This document shows, piece by piece, positions 47,001 through 60,200 of a stretch of DNA of 64,000 bases (its first letter is position 1; the number at the start of each line of letters is the position of its first letter). The stretch covers positions 59,151,618 through 59,215,617 of the forward strand of contig CM068585.1 in NCBI GenBank assembly GCA_035048485.1, written 5' to 3'. Both the position numbers and the translations under genes were made by a program. The notes below the pieces were generated by a model. It was not told the DNA's origin. It saw only the letters and a program-made list of their open reading frames with translations, and did no database searches. The stretch is from Pteria penguin. Its lineage: Eukaryota; Mollusca; Bivalvia; Pterioida; Pteriidae.

Positions 47001-50000
47001 TTACTAAACATGTTGTCCAGTAACAATAAGGCCCATCGGCATCATAATAATTAATCGGTAAACACCTTTATTCCCCCTTCCTTTTTGTGAAAATTCAATT
47101 ACGAGAAACGGAGGTATGCTAAGTTGCCGGCATTTTCCGTAGATACTGGTCTACACACCGATAAGTTTCATGTGCCATTGTAATCATTGTCATTGATAAA
47201 CAAATTGAGGAAATCCAAAGAAGATCGACGGTCTTCAATGTTGTTTACAAACACCTGTAAAATAGATTAAATCCCAGGTCAACACGTGGCCGCCCGCCGT
47301 CACGTGCGCGTCGATTATTCATGAAATCTACCTGATCGTATATTTTTTTTAGCAATCATTGTCTTCAATTATATCTGCGACATGAAGTGCATCAAGTTCC
47401 ACATCACTATCATCGTTTCCAAAGACTTATTTGAAGAAAGAATCGAGTTGTGTTTGATCTCACTTTTTCCCGTACCTTAATATACGAACCAATCAAATTG
47501 AAGGTGACGTCATGGAATTTTTTAAAGATAGGAATTCTGTATTCGCATATAGAAAGTCTTTTTATAACGTTTACAACGATTGGAAGGCTATAAATACAAT
47601 CTAAAAATAAACTATAGTCGACCTAGTTGTTGCCCGGATTATTCCGGGTTCAGCTCACAGCGCGTGTATTCGATGCGTGGATTATTCCGGGTCCAGCATG
47701 ACTAGGGTTAAGGTGGGCCCATCAATCCCACACTTCTAAAGGTGGATTATTGCATTTAAATTATAATGATATGCATCAGACAGATGCAGTCACTGTAAAC
47801 ATGCTTCCGTTCGGTAATATATGTTGTTCAGTTGATTTCCGGTGACTGGTTTTAAATATGAAAGCAAACAACATGGTCTTCGAGGTTATATGTATAAAAA
47901 AAACCCGTCCCATTCCATTTTAGGAAAAAAATTAAAAATTAAATTTTGCCCGTCTGGTTCGTATTTCTTGAAAAATTAGATGAGAATCTAGCAATTGTTT
48001 TATTACGGCCTTAACGAGATGTTTGTTACACAATAACGTGGTCACGAATTAGAAGGATTTGCATCTGATGATCATCCTATCTTGTGAGATGTTTGTGTTA
48101 CCTTAGTAACTTACGAGTACCAGCTTCCCTGAAATATCAGTTCCACGTGCATAAAGATATGTTGGATGAAATACCAAACATTGATGAGAAATGTAATTTT
48201 CAGTAATCTTCCTTCACAGTGATGAGTGTCAATGTAATACATTATATATGAAGATACTTTACAGATTTCTGTCTTACTTTAGGTTGCTAAAAGTAATATA
48301 TTCCGACGTGATGGTGCTGACATTCATTCCGACGTAGAAATCAGCATAAGTCAGGCTCTCCTGGGGGGTTCCATAAAAATTCCGGGAGTCTACGATGAAA
48401 TACTACTTAAGGTAGGTGGAGTGAGAGAAAGGAAGTAGTCTAAGATGAAATACTACTCGAGGTAAGTAGAGTGAGAGAAACGAAGGAGTCTAAGATGAAA
48501 TTCTACTCAAGGTAAGTGGAGTGAGAGAAAGAAACTTTGAGTTCTATCCTTTGTTATGAATGTTAATTAGGACTGTGCCTGAAGTAGTCTGTAATTGACC
48601 TGTGTTAGTCTGTAATTGACCTGTGGTAGTCTGTAATTGACCTGTCCTTTTACATAAAATAGTAATATATCCAGAAGGTTTTCAGTTGTTCTTATTAGGA
48701 TTTCTTAAACAAATGTCTAGATTGTCAGAAGTTTGTCAGACTTGAATGCTTTGTGGACAGGGGAATTGGTATGGTATCTTGGAATGTTGCCTATGTATTG
48801 GAAATCATTGCAGCTTTCTCTTTGTCATGTTGGCCAAGGGAATGAAATCATTGCAGCTTTCTCTTTGTCATGTTGGCTATGTATTGGAAGTCATTGCAGC
48901 TTTCACTTTGTCATGTTGGCCTAGGGAGTGAAATCATTGCAGCTTTCACTTTGTCATGTTGGCCTAGGCAGTGAAATCATTGCAGCTTTCACTTTGTCAT
49001 GTTGGCCTAGGCAGTGAAATCATTGCAGCTTTCACTTTGTCATGTTGGCCTAGGGAGTGAAATCATTGCAGCTTTCACTTTGTCATGTTGGCCAAGGGAA
49101 TGAAATCATTGCAGCTTTCACTTTGTCATGTTGGCCAAGGGAGTGAAATCATTGCAGCTTTCACTTTGTCATGTTGGCCTAGGGAGTGAAATCATTGCAG
49201 CTTTCACTTTGTCATGTTGGCCTAGGGAGTGAAATCATTGCAGCTTTCACTTTGTCATGTTGGCCTAGGCAGTGAAATCATTGCAGCTTTCACTTTGTCA
49301 TGTTGGCCTAGGCAGTGAAATCATTGCAGCTTTCACTTTGTCATGTTGGCCTAGGGAGTGAAATCATTGCAGCTTTCATTTTGTCATGTTGGCCAAGGGA
49401 ATGAAATCATTGCAGCTTTCTCTTTGTCATGTTGGCTATGTATTGGAAGTCATTGCAGCTTTCACTTTGTCATGTTTGCCTAGGGAGTGAAATCATTGCA
49501 GCTTTCACTTTGTCATGTTGGCCTAGGCAGTGAAATCATTGCAGCTTTCACTTTGTCATGTTGGCCTAGGCAGTGAAATCATTGCAGCTTTCACTTTGTC
49601 ATGTTGGCCTAGGGAGTGAAATCATTGCAGCTTTCACTTTGTCATGTTGGCTAGGTATTGGAAATCACCACATCTTTGACTGTTGTGTTGGCCAGGTAAT
49701 AGAAATCACCACATCTATGACTTTGTTGTGTTGGCCGGGTGGTAGAAATCATTACAGCTTTGACTTTGTAGTATTCAGTTAAGAGTCCTGGTTTTTGTTG
49801 ATAAGAAGTTGAGATCTTTCCTCCACCACTTGGTACTGGTTGACACTGTGTGGTGAAGTTATCCAAGTATATCCAAGAAATTATCTGTCAGCTATAATCA
49901 TCACATTTTATTATTTATATTGTAATTCTAGCGCTCTAAAAATGTAGTAGAAACTGATTCTTTTACTTTGCCAAAATCATCAAGGGCATTGACCATTGAT

Positions 50001-53000
50001 TCTCATAATGGGAAAATATTCACTTTGAAGTTGGCTTATTGTTGCGGTACATCCTTCTTTCACAAATTACCACCTACAGACCATTTCACGAAAGTTCTTA
50101 CAAAATATTTAGACTGTTTTGTAACTTTTTGCCTAGATAGAATATTACTTCAAACTTAAGAATGCAGAATATTACATATTTTGTCGTACTTTGGGATGAC
50201 AATATACCTTGAATTCAATAATTTTTAATTCAGGTTTAAGTTCGGAAAACTCCTTAGAAATTTTATTAGAACTGTTACAAAATGCCCCGCTGATTCTTAT
50301 CTTTTTGTAAGCCATGTACTCTAGTCCCTACTATGATAATTTTCAGATACCTCGAGGCACCCAGTCACATGACCGTATTCAGCTGAAAGGTAGTGGCGTG
50401 TCAAGGGTCAACAGCCATGGAAGGGGAGATCATTATATACATTTTAAAATCAGAGTGCCGAGGTAGGATTTTATTTTTATGCCCCCGGACCAATAGGTCG
50501 AGGGCATATTGTTTTTATCTAGTTTGTTTCTCTATTTGTTTGTGTGTCTGTTGTCAACTTTAACCTTCGTCATATTAAACCATGGAAGATAGAGACTTCA
50601 TACTCCACTTGATAAAGCCATCTCAAATTATACTAAGGTCATTGACCTCATGACCTTTGACTTGCGTTTCAAACTTTACCTTATTTTGACCTTGTTTCCT
50701 ACTGGGGAGGGGCACTCATGTTTCAGAAAACACGTGTTGTCTATTTTAAAACAAAACTATTTTGTAACGAGACTTGTCTTTAACCTCGTGACCTGTACCG
50801 TGAACTTTTCCATATTTGGACTTTGTTGCAGTCTTTTTTACTTGTTATTGCCCTGAAGTGAGTGCTGCTTTAGCCCTTTGTAGGTAATGGGTATCCTAAA
50901 ATTAAGCGAATGCCGGTGTGGCCTAGAGGATAAAGCGCTCGGTTCGTGATCGAGAGGTCTCGGTTCAACTCCCGCCCTGGGCAAACCGAGGTTCTGTCTT
51001 TCGGATGAGAGTGAAAACCGAGGTCCCGTGTCATGGTAGGCATGGCAGGTAAAAAAATCCCTCACAGCTTCAGGTGGGTCTGTTGCAAAGGTCTAAATTT
51101 GTATGCAATGCATCAGGGAGATGCCATCACCATATACGTTTAATAATCATGGAGTGATGTAAAACAATAATCAATCAGTTGAAGTAAGCGACAGTGTATA
51201 TTTTGTAACATAGGCATTGCTTTTGCTAACAATTGCTATTGGTACTGGACTTAGCTTCTAACATCAAGTAGATTACAAAATAATTGAAAGCCGGTGTGGC
51301 CTAGTGGATAAGGTGCTCGGCTGGTGATCGAGAGGTTGCGGGTTCGACTCCCGCCTTGGGCACACCAGTGTTCTGTCTTTCTGATGAGACAGTAAAAACT
51401 GAGGTCCCGTGTCACGGTAGGCATGGCACGTAAAAGATCCCTCACTGCTTCGGGTGGGTTCGTTGCAAAGGTCTAAATTTGTATGCAATGCATCAGGCAG
51501 ATGCCGTCACCATATACGTGAAATAATCGTGGAGTGACGTAAAACAATAATCAAACAAACAAATAATCGAAAGCGCCATTTATGTGCTTGCTTAAGTCCC
51601 TCACTGATTGATTGATTGATTATTATGCCCCCTTCGAAGAAGGAGTGGCATATTGCTTTGCTGCTGTCGATCAGTCCGTCCGTCAGTCTACTTAAAGTTT
51701 CCACTCATTATCTCTGGAACCAATAAAGATATTGAATTGATATTTGTTATACAGATATATCTAAGGATATCTAGGTCAAGTTCAAATTTGGTTATTGTTC
51801 AAGAATTTTTGTGAGAGTTATCCCCCTTGGACTTAGAAAATTTCTTAAAATTAGCAGTTTCGGCTCATTATCTCAGAGATTTTGAATTGTATTTTGCGTA
51901 CAGAAACATCTTAAGGATATCTAGGTCAAGTTTGAATTTGGTTATCATTCAGTAATTTTTGTTAGAGTTATTCCCCTTGGAAATAGGAAATTTCTGAAAA
52001 TTAGCAGTTTCCGCACATTATTTCTGGAACCAATAAAGATATTGAATTTATATTCGATATACTGATACACCTAAAGGATATTATGGTCAAGTTCAAATTT
52101 GGTTATGGTTCAATAATTTTTGTGAGAGTTATCCCCCTTGGACTTAGAAAATTTCTTAAAATTGGCAGTTTCTGCTCATTATCTCAGGAACAGGTAGATA
52201 TATTAAATTGATATTTGGTATACAGATACATCTTGAGGATATCTAGGTCAGGTTAATGTTATAATTAGGATACCTTTCTTTGGCATATTTATTTTGATTA
52301 AGTTTTGTGTCAGTTAATACTGATGTCTAAATTAAACGAGTGCCATATCTGTTAATCATTAGACACAAACTTTTGAATGGAAAAATTTTGTTTGTGGGTG
52401 ATTATGAGGAGTAAATGACCTCTAATATGGTCATGCGAGTTATGCCCATGTTACAAAAATAACCAGGAGGGGGGGGCATATGCTACGTTGGCGTTGCTCT
52501 TGTTGTTTAACATCTTCCAATGATAATTTCACATATATGGTGAAAGCACCTGTCAGATGCATTGCGTAGAAATTTTTAAGCTTTGCAATGGACCCATCCA
52601 AAGCATTGAGGATTATTTAATGTGCCACACCTACCGTGACACAGCACTTGGTCTCTACTGTCTCATCTGAAAGAAAGAACACTGGTGTTCCCACAGGAGT
52701 CAAACCTGAGACCTTGCAGTCATTAGCGAAGCGACTCAGCCACTGAGCCACACAGACTTGTACTTGTTACTGAATCCTGACTGATCATCTAGGTACTCAG
52801 GTGAGCGATATAGGCCCACTTGGGCCTCTTGTTACTGAATCCTGATTCTGTTACCATCATGGAAGTAGAAATTTAATCAGGACACAAATACCCAGTATCA
52901 AAATTTCAACATGGGATTATGATATAAATAGCGTAGACTCTAGATACCCTTGTACAAGTTCCTTCATGGATGTTTAGACAGAGATAAAGGCATCATATTT

Positions 53001-54273
53001 GGCATGCATACTCCACTAATAAAGCCCTTTCAAATTACATCAAGGTTGTTGACCTCATGACCTTTAGCTTGCATTTCAAAATTTGCCTTATTTGAACCTT
53101 GTTGCTGCCAGGGGCATTCATGTTTTCACAAACACATCTAGTCTATTTTAACATGACGTTATTTTGTATCGAGACCTGTACTATTATGTGTTTTTCAGAC
53201 GTCTTACGGAGGAACAGAACAAATTGGTGCTAGCTCTGGCCGAGACAGAGACCGATGTAAATGGTTCAGTGGACGGGTTAGAAGACAGAGGTTCAGGTAA
53301 GTCACTTCTCCAGATTTTACAGTTTCCTGTTCCTCATCAGTTATCGTGTTCCCTTTCTTCATAAATTCTAGAAATTTGAAAAAATATTAGGTAGTCATTT
53401 TGACAACAGAACACAATGAACAAGATACAGTATCCCAGGTGTTTTTGAATTTTGACACAAAACAGTGGGCTTAATCCAGGTATAAATTTAGAAATTGCAC
53501 AGAACGGTGCAATTTTATGCAAAGGAATTCACTAGCACAAGCATTCCTGAATTCTCAAGGTGTTTTGTGTAATTTTCCCCTAGTAATTTCTTTTTCTTTC
53601 TTTTTTTTTTCAAAATACCTGAATTGGACTGTATGTATCTTTAAGAATTAATTAAATTTACATGGAATATCCAGAGGACAACAATGTTTACAAAATTCTG
53701 TGAAGTGTAATTAAATAGTACTAGTGATGTGGTTTCCAATCATTATCCCCAGTGAAAAATGTTAACAGGTGTTGAAATCAAAACTTCCCTTTTATGCTCT
53801 CATGCGGGGATCCAGAGGGATGGGCTGGGGGACTGGACCAACTCTGAGAAATGGTGAAAATTACTTGCCTTATTATTTTTTTCTATGTAAAATAAGTAAT
53901 TTTAGACATGAAAATATACCCGGACCCCCTCTCAGGAAATTTATTGGATGGACCCCCTCTCAGGAAATTCATTGGGTGGGACCTCCCCTCATCAAAATTT
54001 CTGGATCCATGCCTGGATCTGACAATTTTTGGGGAATAACCTGCTCTTCTCTTGAATTGGCATAAAATTGAGGGTGGAGGCGTAAATGTTCCAAAAAAAG
54101 GAAAAAGAAAGAAAGAAATGAAAATAGGAAAATAAAGTTCGACTTATTTGATTACAGGGGGAACAAAATATGAAGAAGAAACTACCACAGGGACCCATTT
54201 TAGGGATGGGGAAGAGGAACAGGAAACCTTCTTGAACAAATTGAAACGAAAATTAAGTAGTTTCATTAGATGA
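25851..54273 (+). CDS. DNAJA3: Mitochondrial DnaJ homologue Tid1, isoform with conserved C-terminus
   Basis: A type I Hsp40 co-chaperone of mitochondria that stimulates mtHsp70 and delivers clients (family knowledge). Joined exons: 25851-26013, 28066-28214, 28424-28507, 32130-32247, 34423-34565, 44172-44324, 45539-45686, 46028-46092, 48283-48411, 50347-50462, 53199-53296, 54158-54273. They give 1482 nt, 493 residues, with phases matching throughout. In order: an Arg/Lys-containing N-terminus without acidic residues at first (likely presequence, about 1-50); J-domain from E81 with HPD at 110-112; Gly/Phe region about 147-180; zinc domain with CxxC pairs at 245/248, 262/265, 284/287, 298/301; C-terminal substrate-binding domains about 315-425. 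The tail ends [14 protein letters not shown], resembling the end of the vertebrate long isoform. A second in-frame ATG three codons in (25860) is an alternative start. Confidence 0.96.
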
Positions 54274-57200
54274 TACAAGTGGATTAAGGAACTCATTGTT
54301 ACCAGGGTTATAACTTTATTTTAAGGTATTTGATTTTGCTGGAGGTTATTTGTCATGCTTTAATGTTCTTTCATTTATCTTTTGCTGTTAATTGTTAAAG
54401 ATGAACCACATTGTAAGTATAAAGTTTGCTAAGGAGAAAAAAAAAAAGAAAAGAAAATAATGTATGTTTCCTATAGCATGCTTTGGTTAAAATACCAACA
54501 GATTGGGTTCTAGGAAACATTTTTCTTCGTTTTCAGCCTAAGTAATATGACATTCAGCTGAAAAAAACACATTGTAATTCATCAATACTGCGATTTCTTA
54601 AGGAGTGATTGACACTTCATGAATTGAAAATTCCAAATAAGTATTTGATACTTATAATAATGTCATAAGTAATGTAGCTGAAGTACAGTCTGTAGAGAGA
54701 CTCAGACTTGTACAGTTGTGTCTCATAGTGATGAAACGATTATCGAATATCGATCACTAAAAGTGCGCCGGTTTCAATTTTCGATTCTATTATCAAAATC
54801 GAAAAATCGCCAGATAAAAAGAAAACGAAGAAGAAGTTTTATCACCTAAATTGACTTGTAAAATGTAGTGTAACTATCTACCGAAATGACCCAATTGACT
54901 GGAATGCCCCAACTTATTACTGAAATGCCCATGAAATGGAACTTAAATGTTAATAATTATTGTTTTTTACATATAAATTTGAATGAATCGGGATAAAAAA
55001 GTATGAACATATAGTATTTTTCTTTGATTCTCTTATCTTTGTATAAATCTCATTTAATTAAAAAAAATTGTAAAATTCGGATTATTAATGTTACATTATA
55101 AGTTTATTTCGGCAATTCATGGGCATTTCGGCAGACAGTACTGCCCTAGTACTAATAAAGATGGTGGACAAGAATAACAACATGCTCATTTTCATTAAGA
55201 GATATTTTGTTGTTTTTTTAAGGCGTCGAGCATTTGCTCGACAGTCTTCTAGCGATCGTAAAAATTTTACCTCTACACCACCTTTTTAATCCACGTAACA
55301 AAGTAGTACCTTCTTTAAAGTACTAAACGTAGTAAAAGTTCTTGCAAAACCGGCTTTGTTATCCTTGTTATTGAAATTTCATTGCACAGAAATAGGTTTA
55401 AGCATAGGTCTGCTTAACTTGAATTATCAACATATTTCCCTAAAACACGTATTATTCTGTCGCTTATTGTGTGTGTTAAAATATTCATTCGCCGTGATGA
55501 CGCAAGCCGATTATGAATTACAATCGCACTTCATAAGAATTTTTCCAAATATGGGGAAGACCACGTGACATATTGCCTTATTTGGAGAAATCGTAGTAGA
55601 ACGCTTGTAACACACGCGATCAAGGCCTAATTTGATATTAAGCGCCAATATGGAAACCGATCGCGCAATCTTCGAAATATATATAATAATGTAAATAATA
55701 TAATAATAATATCTGTAGATATAAATTTCAGTCTAAAAAAGAACAAATAAAATATTTCATAGAATCCTAAATATAGACTGGCAATGCGTATCACGAAGAT
55801 ATCTAGACAGGTGACCACTAATTCATAACTAGGCTGACCTAGGTTCAAGTGACGCGTTATTGGTTATTTTTATCTCACTGGATTTCGCTTTGTTTCATTC
55901 AGAGACATATATACAGTGTATATATGTCTCTGTTTCATTCATTTTTAACCTAGAATCAACAAATAACGACAAAATTAATTACATCCTCAAGGCTAAACAT
56001 CACGAGCCTCTCATAAATTACATCAGGTACTGTATACCTATGCTGTGTATGCTACTGCAGACGAATTTTAAAAATAACTACACGCAGTGTGTACAGCTTC
56101 TTATCTGCCCTTACCGCCTATGCTATAAATAACACTTGCTGGACAGGGAATAGCCTTTACAAAATGGCGGTGGTCACTTCGCGCAGGGATAGCAAGTAAG
56201 AGCAGGTAACTCCAGTCTATCTTAAACAAGCATAGCTTTTTAAGAAGTTTAAGTTGTAATCGGAATAGCATTAAATGATCAAGATGTTGGTCACAAAGCC
56301 AAATAGCTTTATGTTAATGGCAATTACGTGCTTGTTTTTGCACAGTTGTGAATTTTCCCGCTAAAATTTCTGAAGCCACGCCTCATTTTTTCCTTATTAG
56401 GGAAGTAGCATGTGTATATATCACATGGTCTTTCACATATCTGGAAAAATTCCCACGACGGCATAAAAATTGGCAGTCGAGAAAGTTTTCAAATCGCCTA
56501 CAAAATTTAATGCGGATGTAAAGGATGATAGTATGGATTATGACAGAATTTTAGATTGAATGCATGAAAAATAAATTATGTAGAACTTACATGTGAAGAT
56601 TTTATTTCAAATCAACCGATAAAGTGCGATTGTGATGCACAATCGGCTTGCGTTATTACGGCGAACGGCATGGCGTTGTAGCCCTTACACGTGCACATAC
56701 AATAAACGACCGAATAAGTAGTGTTTTTGGACGATATATAGAAGCTGTTGGCCATAGTGTCAGTGTTAGTAGCGTAGACAAAAACAGAAACCTAGACCAT
56801 ATCTTAAAACAAATTAAGCATAAGGCTTCCATATTTTACAGGCAATGGTAACAACTCATCCATTTCTTTGTAAAAATAAAAATGGCAATGGTGTTCGATT
56901 GATTTCACATGTACATCCTTTGTGAAAAAATATTTGACATATTTCTGCAAGAATGATGTAAAGATCAATAAATGTTATGATGATATATTATATGATATAC
57001 TGCAGTATGGCTGTTGGTCCTTAAGCTTTTATTTTTACTCTATTCAAAAAATTATCGGAATTCAACAAAAAAGATGAACACAACTGGTAATTTCTGCTAC
57101 CTGCTACTTTTGACAGCTTTAAATCAAATTTAGCTCGACGCCTTTGTGGCTCTTCAAGCCTTTGATCTTTCTTTCATTTACCGTATATACCCGGTAAAAT

Positions 57201-60200
57201 TCATCTAAAATTCCACTTGTTGAAATTACTTCTTAGTTTTATTTGTGACTACCGTATATACTCGCATATAAGTCGACCTGCGTATAAGTCGGGGGGTACG
57301 TTTTGGAGCTCAAATTCTGGGATTTGCCGTTGACCCGCATATAAATCAGTTGGAATTTTTGAGTGAACAAAGCCTGTACATGTTAACCGACGTTCATTCA
57401 TAGAAATGTATACAAAGGTTTGGGAGATTTTTTCGCTCTGATGATCGTGCGTAATCACACTACGGGAATTTAATTGGCATATTCAATAGAGGGGTATTTA
57501 ATATGTGAAATATAAAAGATGATAAAACGATCTACCTGATATTACTTCATAGCTTGACTACTTTTTGAATAATTTGGTAGCTGTGAAAACGGCTGGGTTT
57601 TGTTTTTTTGGTTTTTTGGTTTTTTTTTTTTTTGGTTTTTTTTTTTTTTGTGGCTGTGAAAACGATCGTGGCTTCATTGCTTGTTTATTTAACTATTAAG
57701 TAATTAATTCATTATAACGCAGTGAAACCCTACTATGAATTGGTGAATGATAACCGACAAAGACTCTTTTACCACTCTGACAAACCTACCGGTATCATTA
57801 ACATACTTCTACTGTCGGACCATTATTTAATCAATGGCCATCACGTCATGACTCACTAAACCTGTAGACGCACTGTAGCGGATTTGTTTTACCTTTTGTA
57901 ATGGATATTTCAACAAAAATAAGCGATATATTACGATTTTTTATTACAGAATCTGTTTGTCACAAAATATACATATTATTGTCATAGAATTGTATTTTAA
58001 AGCAGTATTGACCGGGAATTTCACCTACGTTATCTATCATGTCTAATGTCTTCATTATCTGATAATAAACGGGAAAGTGTGGCTTCAGTCCAAGGTCGGA
58101 TTTTTTACTCTCCGTCAGTATCTCGCATATAAGTCGGTAGTGCTTTTCGACCACGATTTTTTACTCCCAAAAAACTGACTTACATGCGAGTATATACGGT
58201 ATTCTTGTTTGGTCTTTGGTAAAGAAACTTGTTATCTTGTTATTGAGATATATTTCATTGTTTAAAATTTCTTGTTTATTGTATTTTTAAAATAAAAAAA
58301 TTCTACATATATAATTACATTGTCAAATGATAAAAATATCCCCTTGCAAAATTGTTTTCTTATTTGTCTGATTATAATCGATCAGCGATCGGTTATGATT
58401 TCCGATTATTGTTCGATCATCGATTATGAAAATTGTCTGATTCTGCATCACTAGTGTCTCACCTGTAATGTACCTGAAGTCCAGGTGAACAGTCTGTAGA
58501 GAAACTCAGACTTGTACAGCTGTGTCTCACCTGTAATGTACCTGAAGTCCAGGTGTACAGTCTGTAGAGAAACTCAGACTTGTACAGCTGTCTCGCCTGT
58601 AATGTACCTGAAGTCCAGGTGTACAGTCTGTAGAGAAACTCAGACTTGTACAGCTGTGTCTCACCTGTAATGTACCTGAAGTCCAGGTGTACAGTCTGTA
58701 GAGAAACTCAGACTTGTACAGCTGTCTCGCCTGTAATGTACCTGAAGTCCAGGTGTACAATCTGTAGAGAAACTCAGACTTGTACAGCTGTGTCTCGCCT
58801 GTAATGTACCTGAAGTCCAGGTGTACAATCTGTAGAGAAACTCAGACTTGTACAGCTGTGTTTCACCTGTAATGTACCTGAAGTCCAGGTGTACAATCTG
58901 TAGAGAAACTCAGACTTGTACAGCTGTGTCTCACCTGTAATGTACCTGAAGTCCAGGTGTACAGTCTGTAGAGAAACTCAGACTTGTACAGCTGTCTCGC
59001 CTGTAATGTACCTGAAGTCCAGGTGTACAGTCTGTAGAGAGACTCAGGCTTGTACAGCTGTGTCTCGCCTGTAATGTACCTGAAGTCCAGGTGTACAATC
59101 TGTAGAGAAACTCAGACTTGTACAGCTGTGTTTCACCTGTAATGTACCTGAAGTCCAGGTGTACAGTCTGTAGAGAGACTCAGACTTGTACAGCTGTGTC
59201 TCGCCTGTAATGTACCTGAAGTCCAGGTGTACAATCTGTAGAGAAACTTGTTCTATGCATTTGCATGTATACCTGAGGTCTAAGTGTAGTCTACTCGTAC
59301 TTATGCCTTATACATGTACCTGAAGTCCAGGTATACAGTATGTAGAGAAACTCATACTTACGCCTTACATATATACCTGAATTCCAGGTGTACAGTATAT
59401 AGAGAAACTCCTACTTACGCCTTGTATGTATACCTGAAGTCCAGGTGTACAGTATGTAGGGAAACTCCTACTTACGCCTTGTATGTATACCTGAAGTCCA
59501 GGTGTACAGTATGTAGAGAAACTCCTACTTATGCCTTGTATGTATACCTGAAGTCCAGGTGTACAGTATGTAGAGAAACTCCTACTTATGCCTTGTATGT
59601 ATACCTGAAGTCCAGGTGTACAGTATGTAGAGAAACTCCTACTTAAGCCTTGTATGTATACCTGAAGTCCAGGTGTACAGTATGTAGAGAAACTCATACT
59701 TACGCCTTGCATATATACCTGAATTCCATGTGTACAGTATGTAGAGAAACTCCTACTTATGCCTTGTATGTATTCCTGAAGTCCATGTGTACAGTATGTA
59801 GAGAAACTCCTACTTATGCCTTGTATGTATACCTGAAGTCCAGGTGTACAGTATGTAGAGAAACTCCTACTTATGCCTTGTATGTATACCTGAAGTCCAG
59901 GTGTACAGTATGTAGAGAAACTCCTACTTATGCCTTGTATGTATACCTGAAGTCCAGGTGTACAGTATGTAGAGAAACTCCTACTTATGCCTTGCAAATA
60001 TACATTTACCTGAAGTCCAGGTTTACAGCCATTACAGACTTGTGCCTTGCATTTAATTACACTGGAATTATATTGGAATCACCTTATCTGTCCGTCTGTC
60101 CAGAAAACTTTAACCTTTGAACCAAAAGAGATGGGGTCTTCATACTACATGTGTGTATTCCTTGTGGCAAGACCTTTCTGTTGGTACCAAAAATTTTGAC

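Larger units (their letters stand above)
54726..58453. mobile_element. hAT-like composite element inserted in a minisatellite
   Basis: 3728 bp. Ends TAGTGATGAAACGATTATCG and CATAATCGA-type inverse ending GCATCACTA. Flanked by an 8-bp duplication GTGTCTCA (54718-54725, 58454-58461). To its left is one unit of the minisatellite that continues on its right. It is filled with younger or captured repeats (55221-57143, 57252-58199). No transposase was seen. Confidence 0.78.

Noticed and set aside
48780..49680. Regular array resembling CRISPR at first glance
   Set aside because: There are no unique spacers; whole 44-bp units are repeated, and the setting is an intron of an animal gene.
59314..60120. 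Long repeated-peptide frames (110-210 codons) on both strands
   Set aside because: They exist because the 57-bp minisatellite unit is a multiple of three and lacks stops; both strands are open equally and no start or splice context supports coding.
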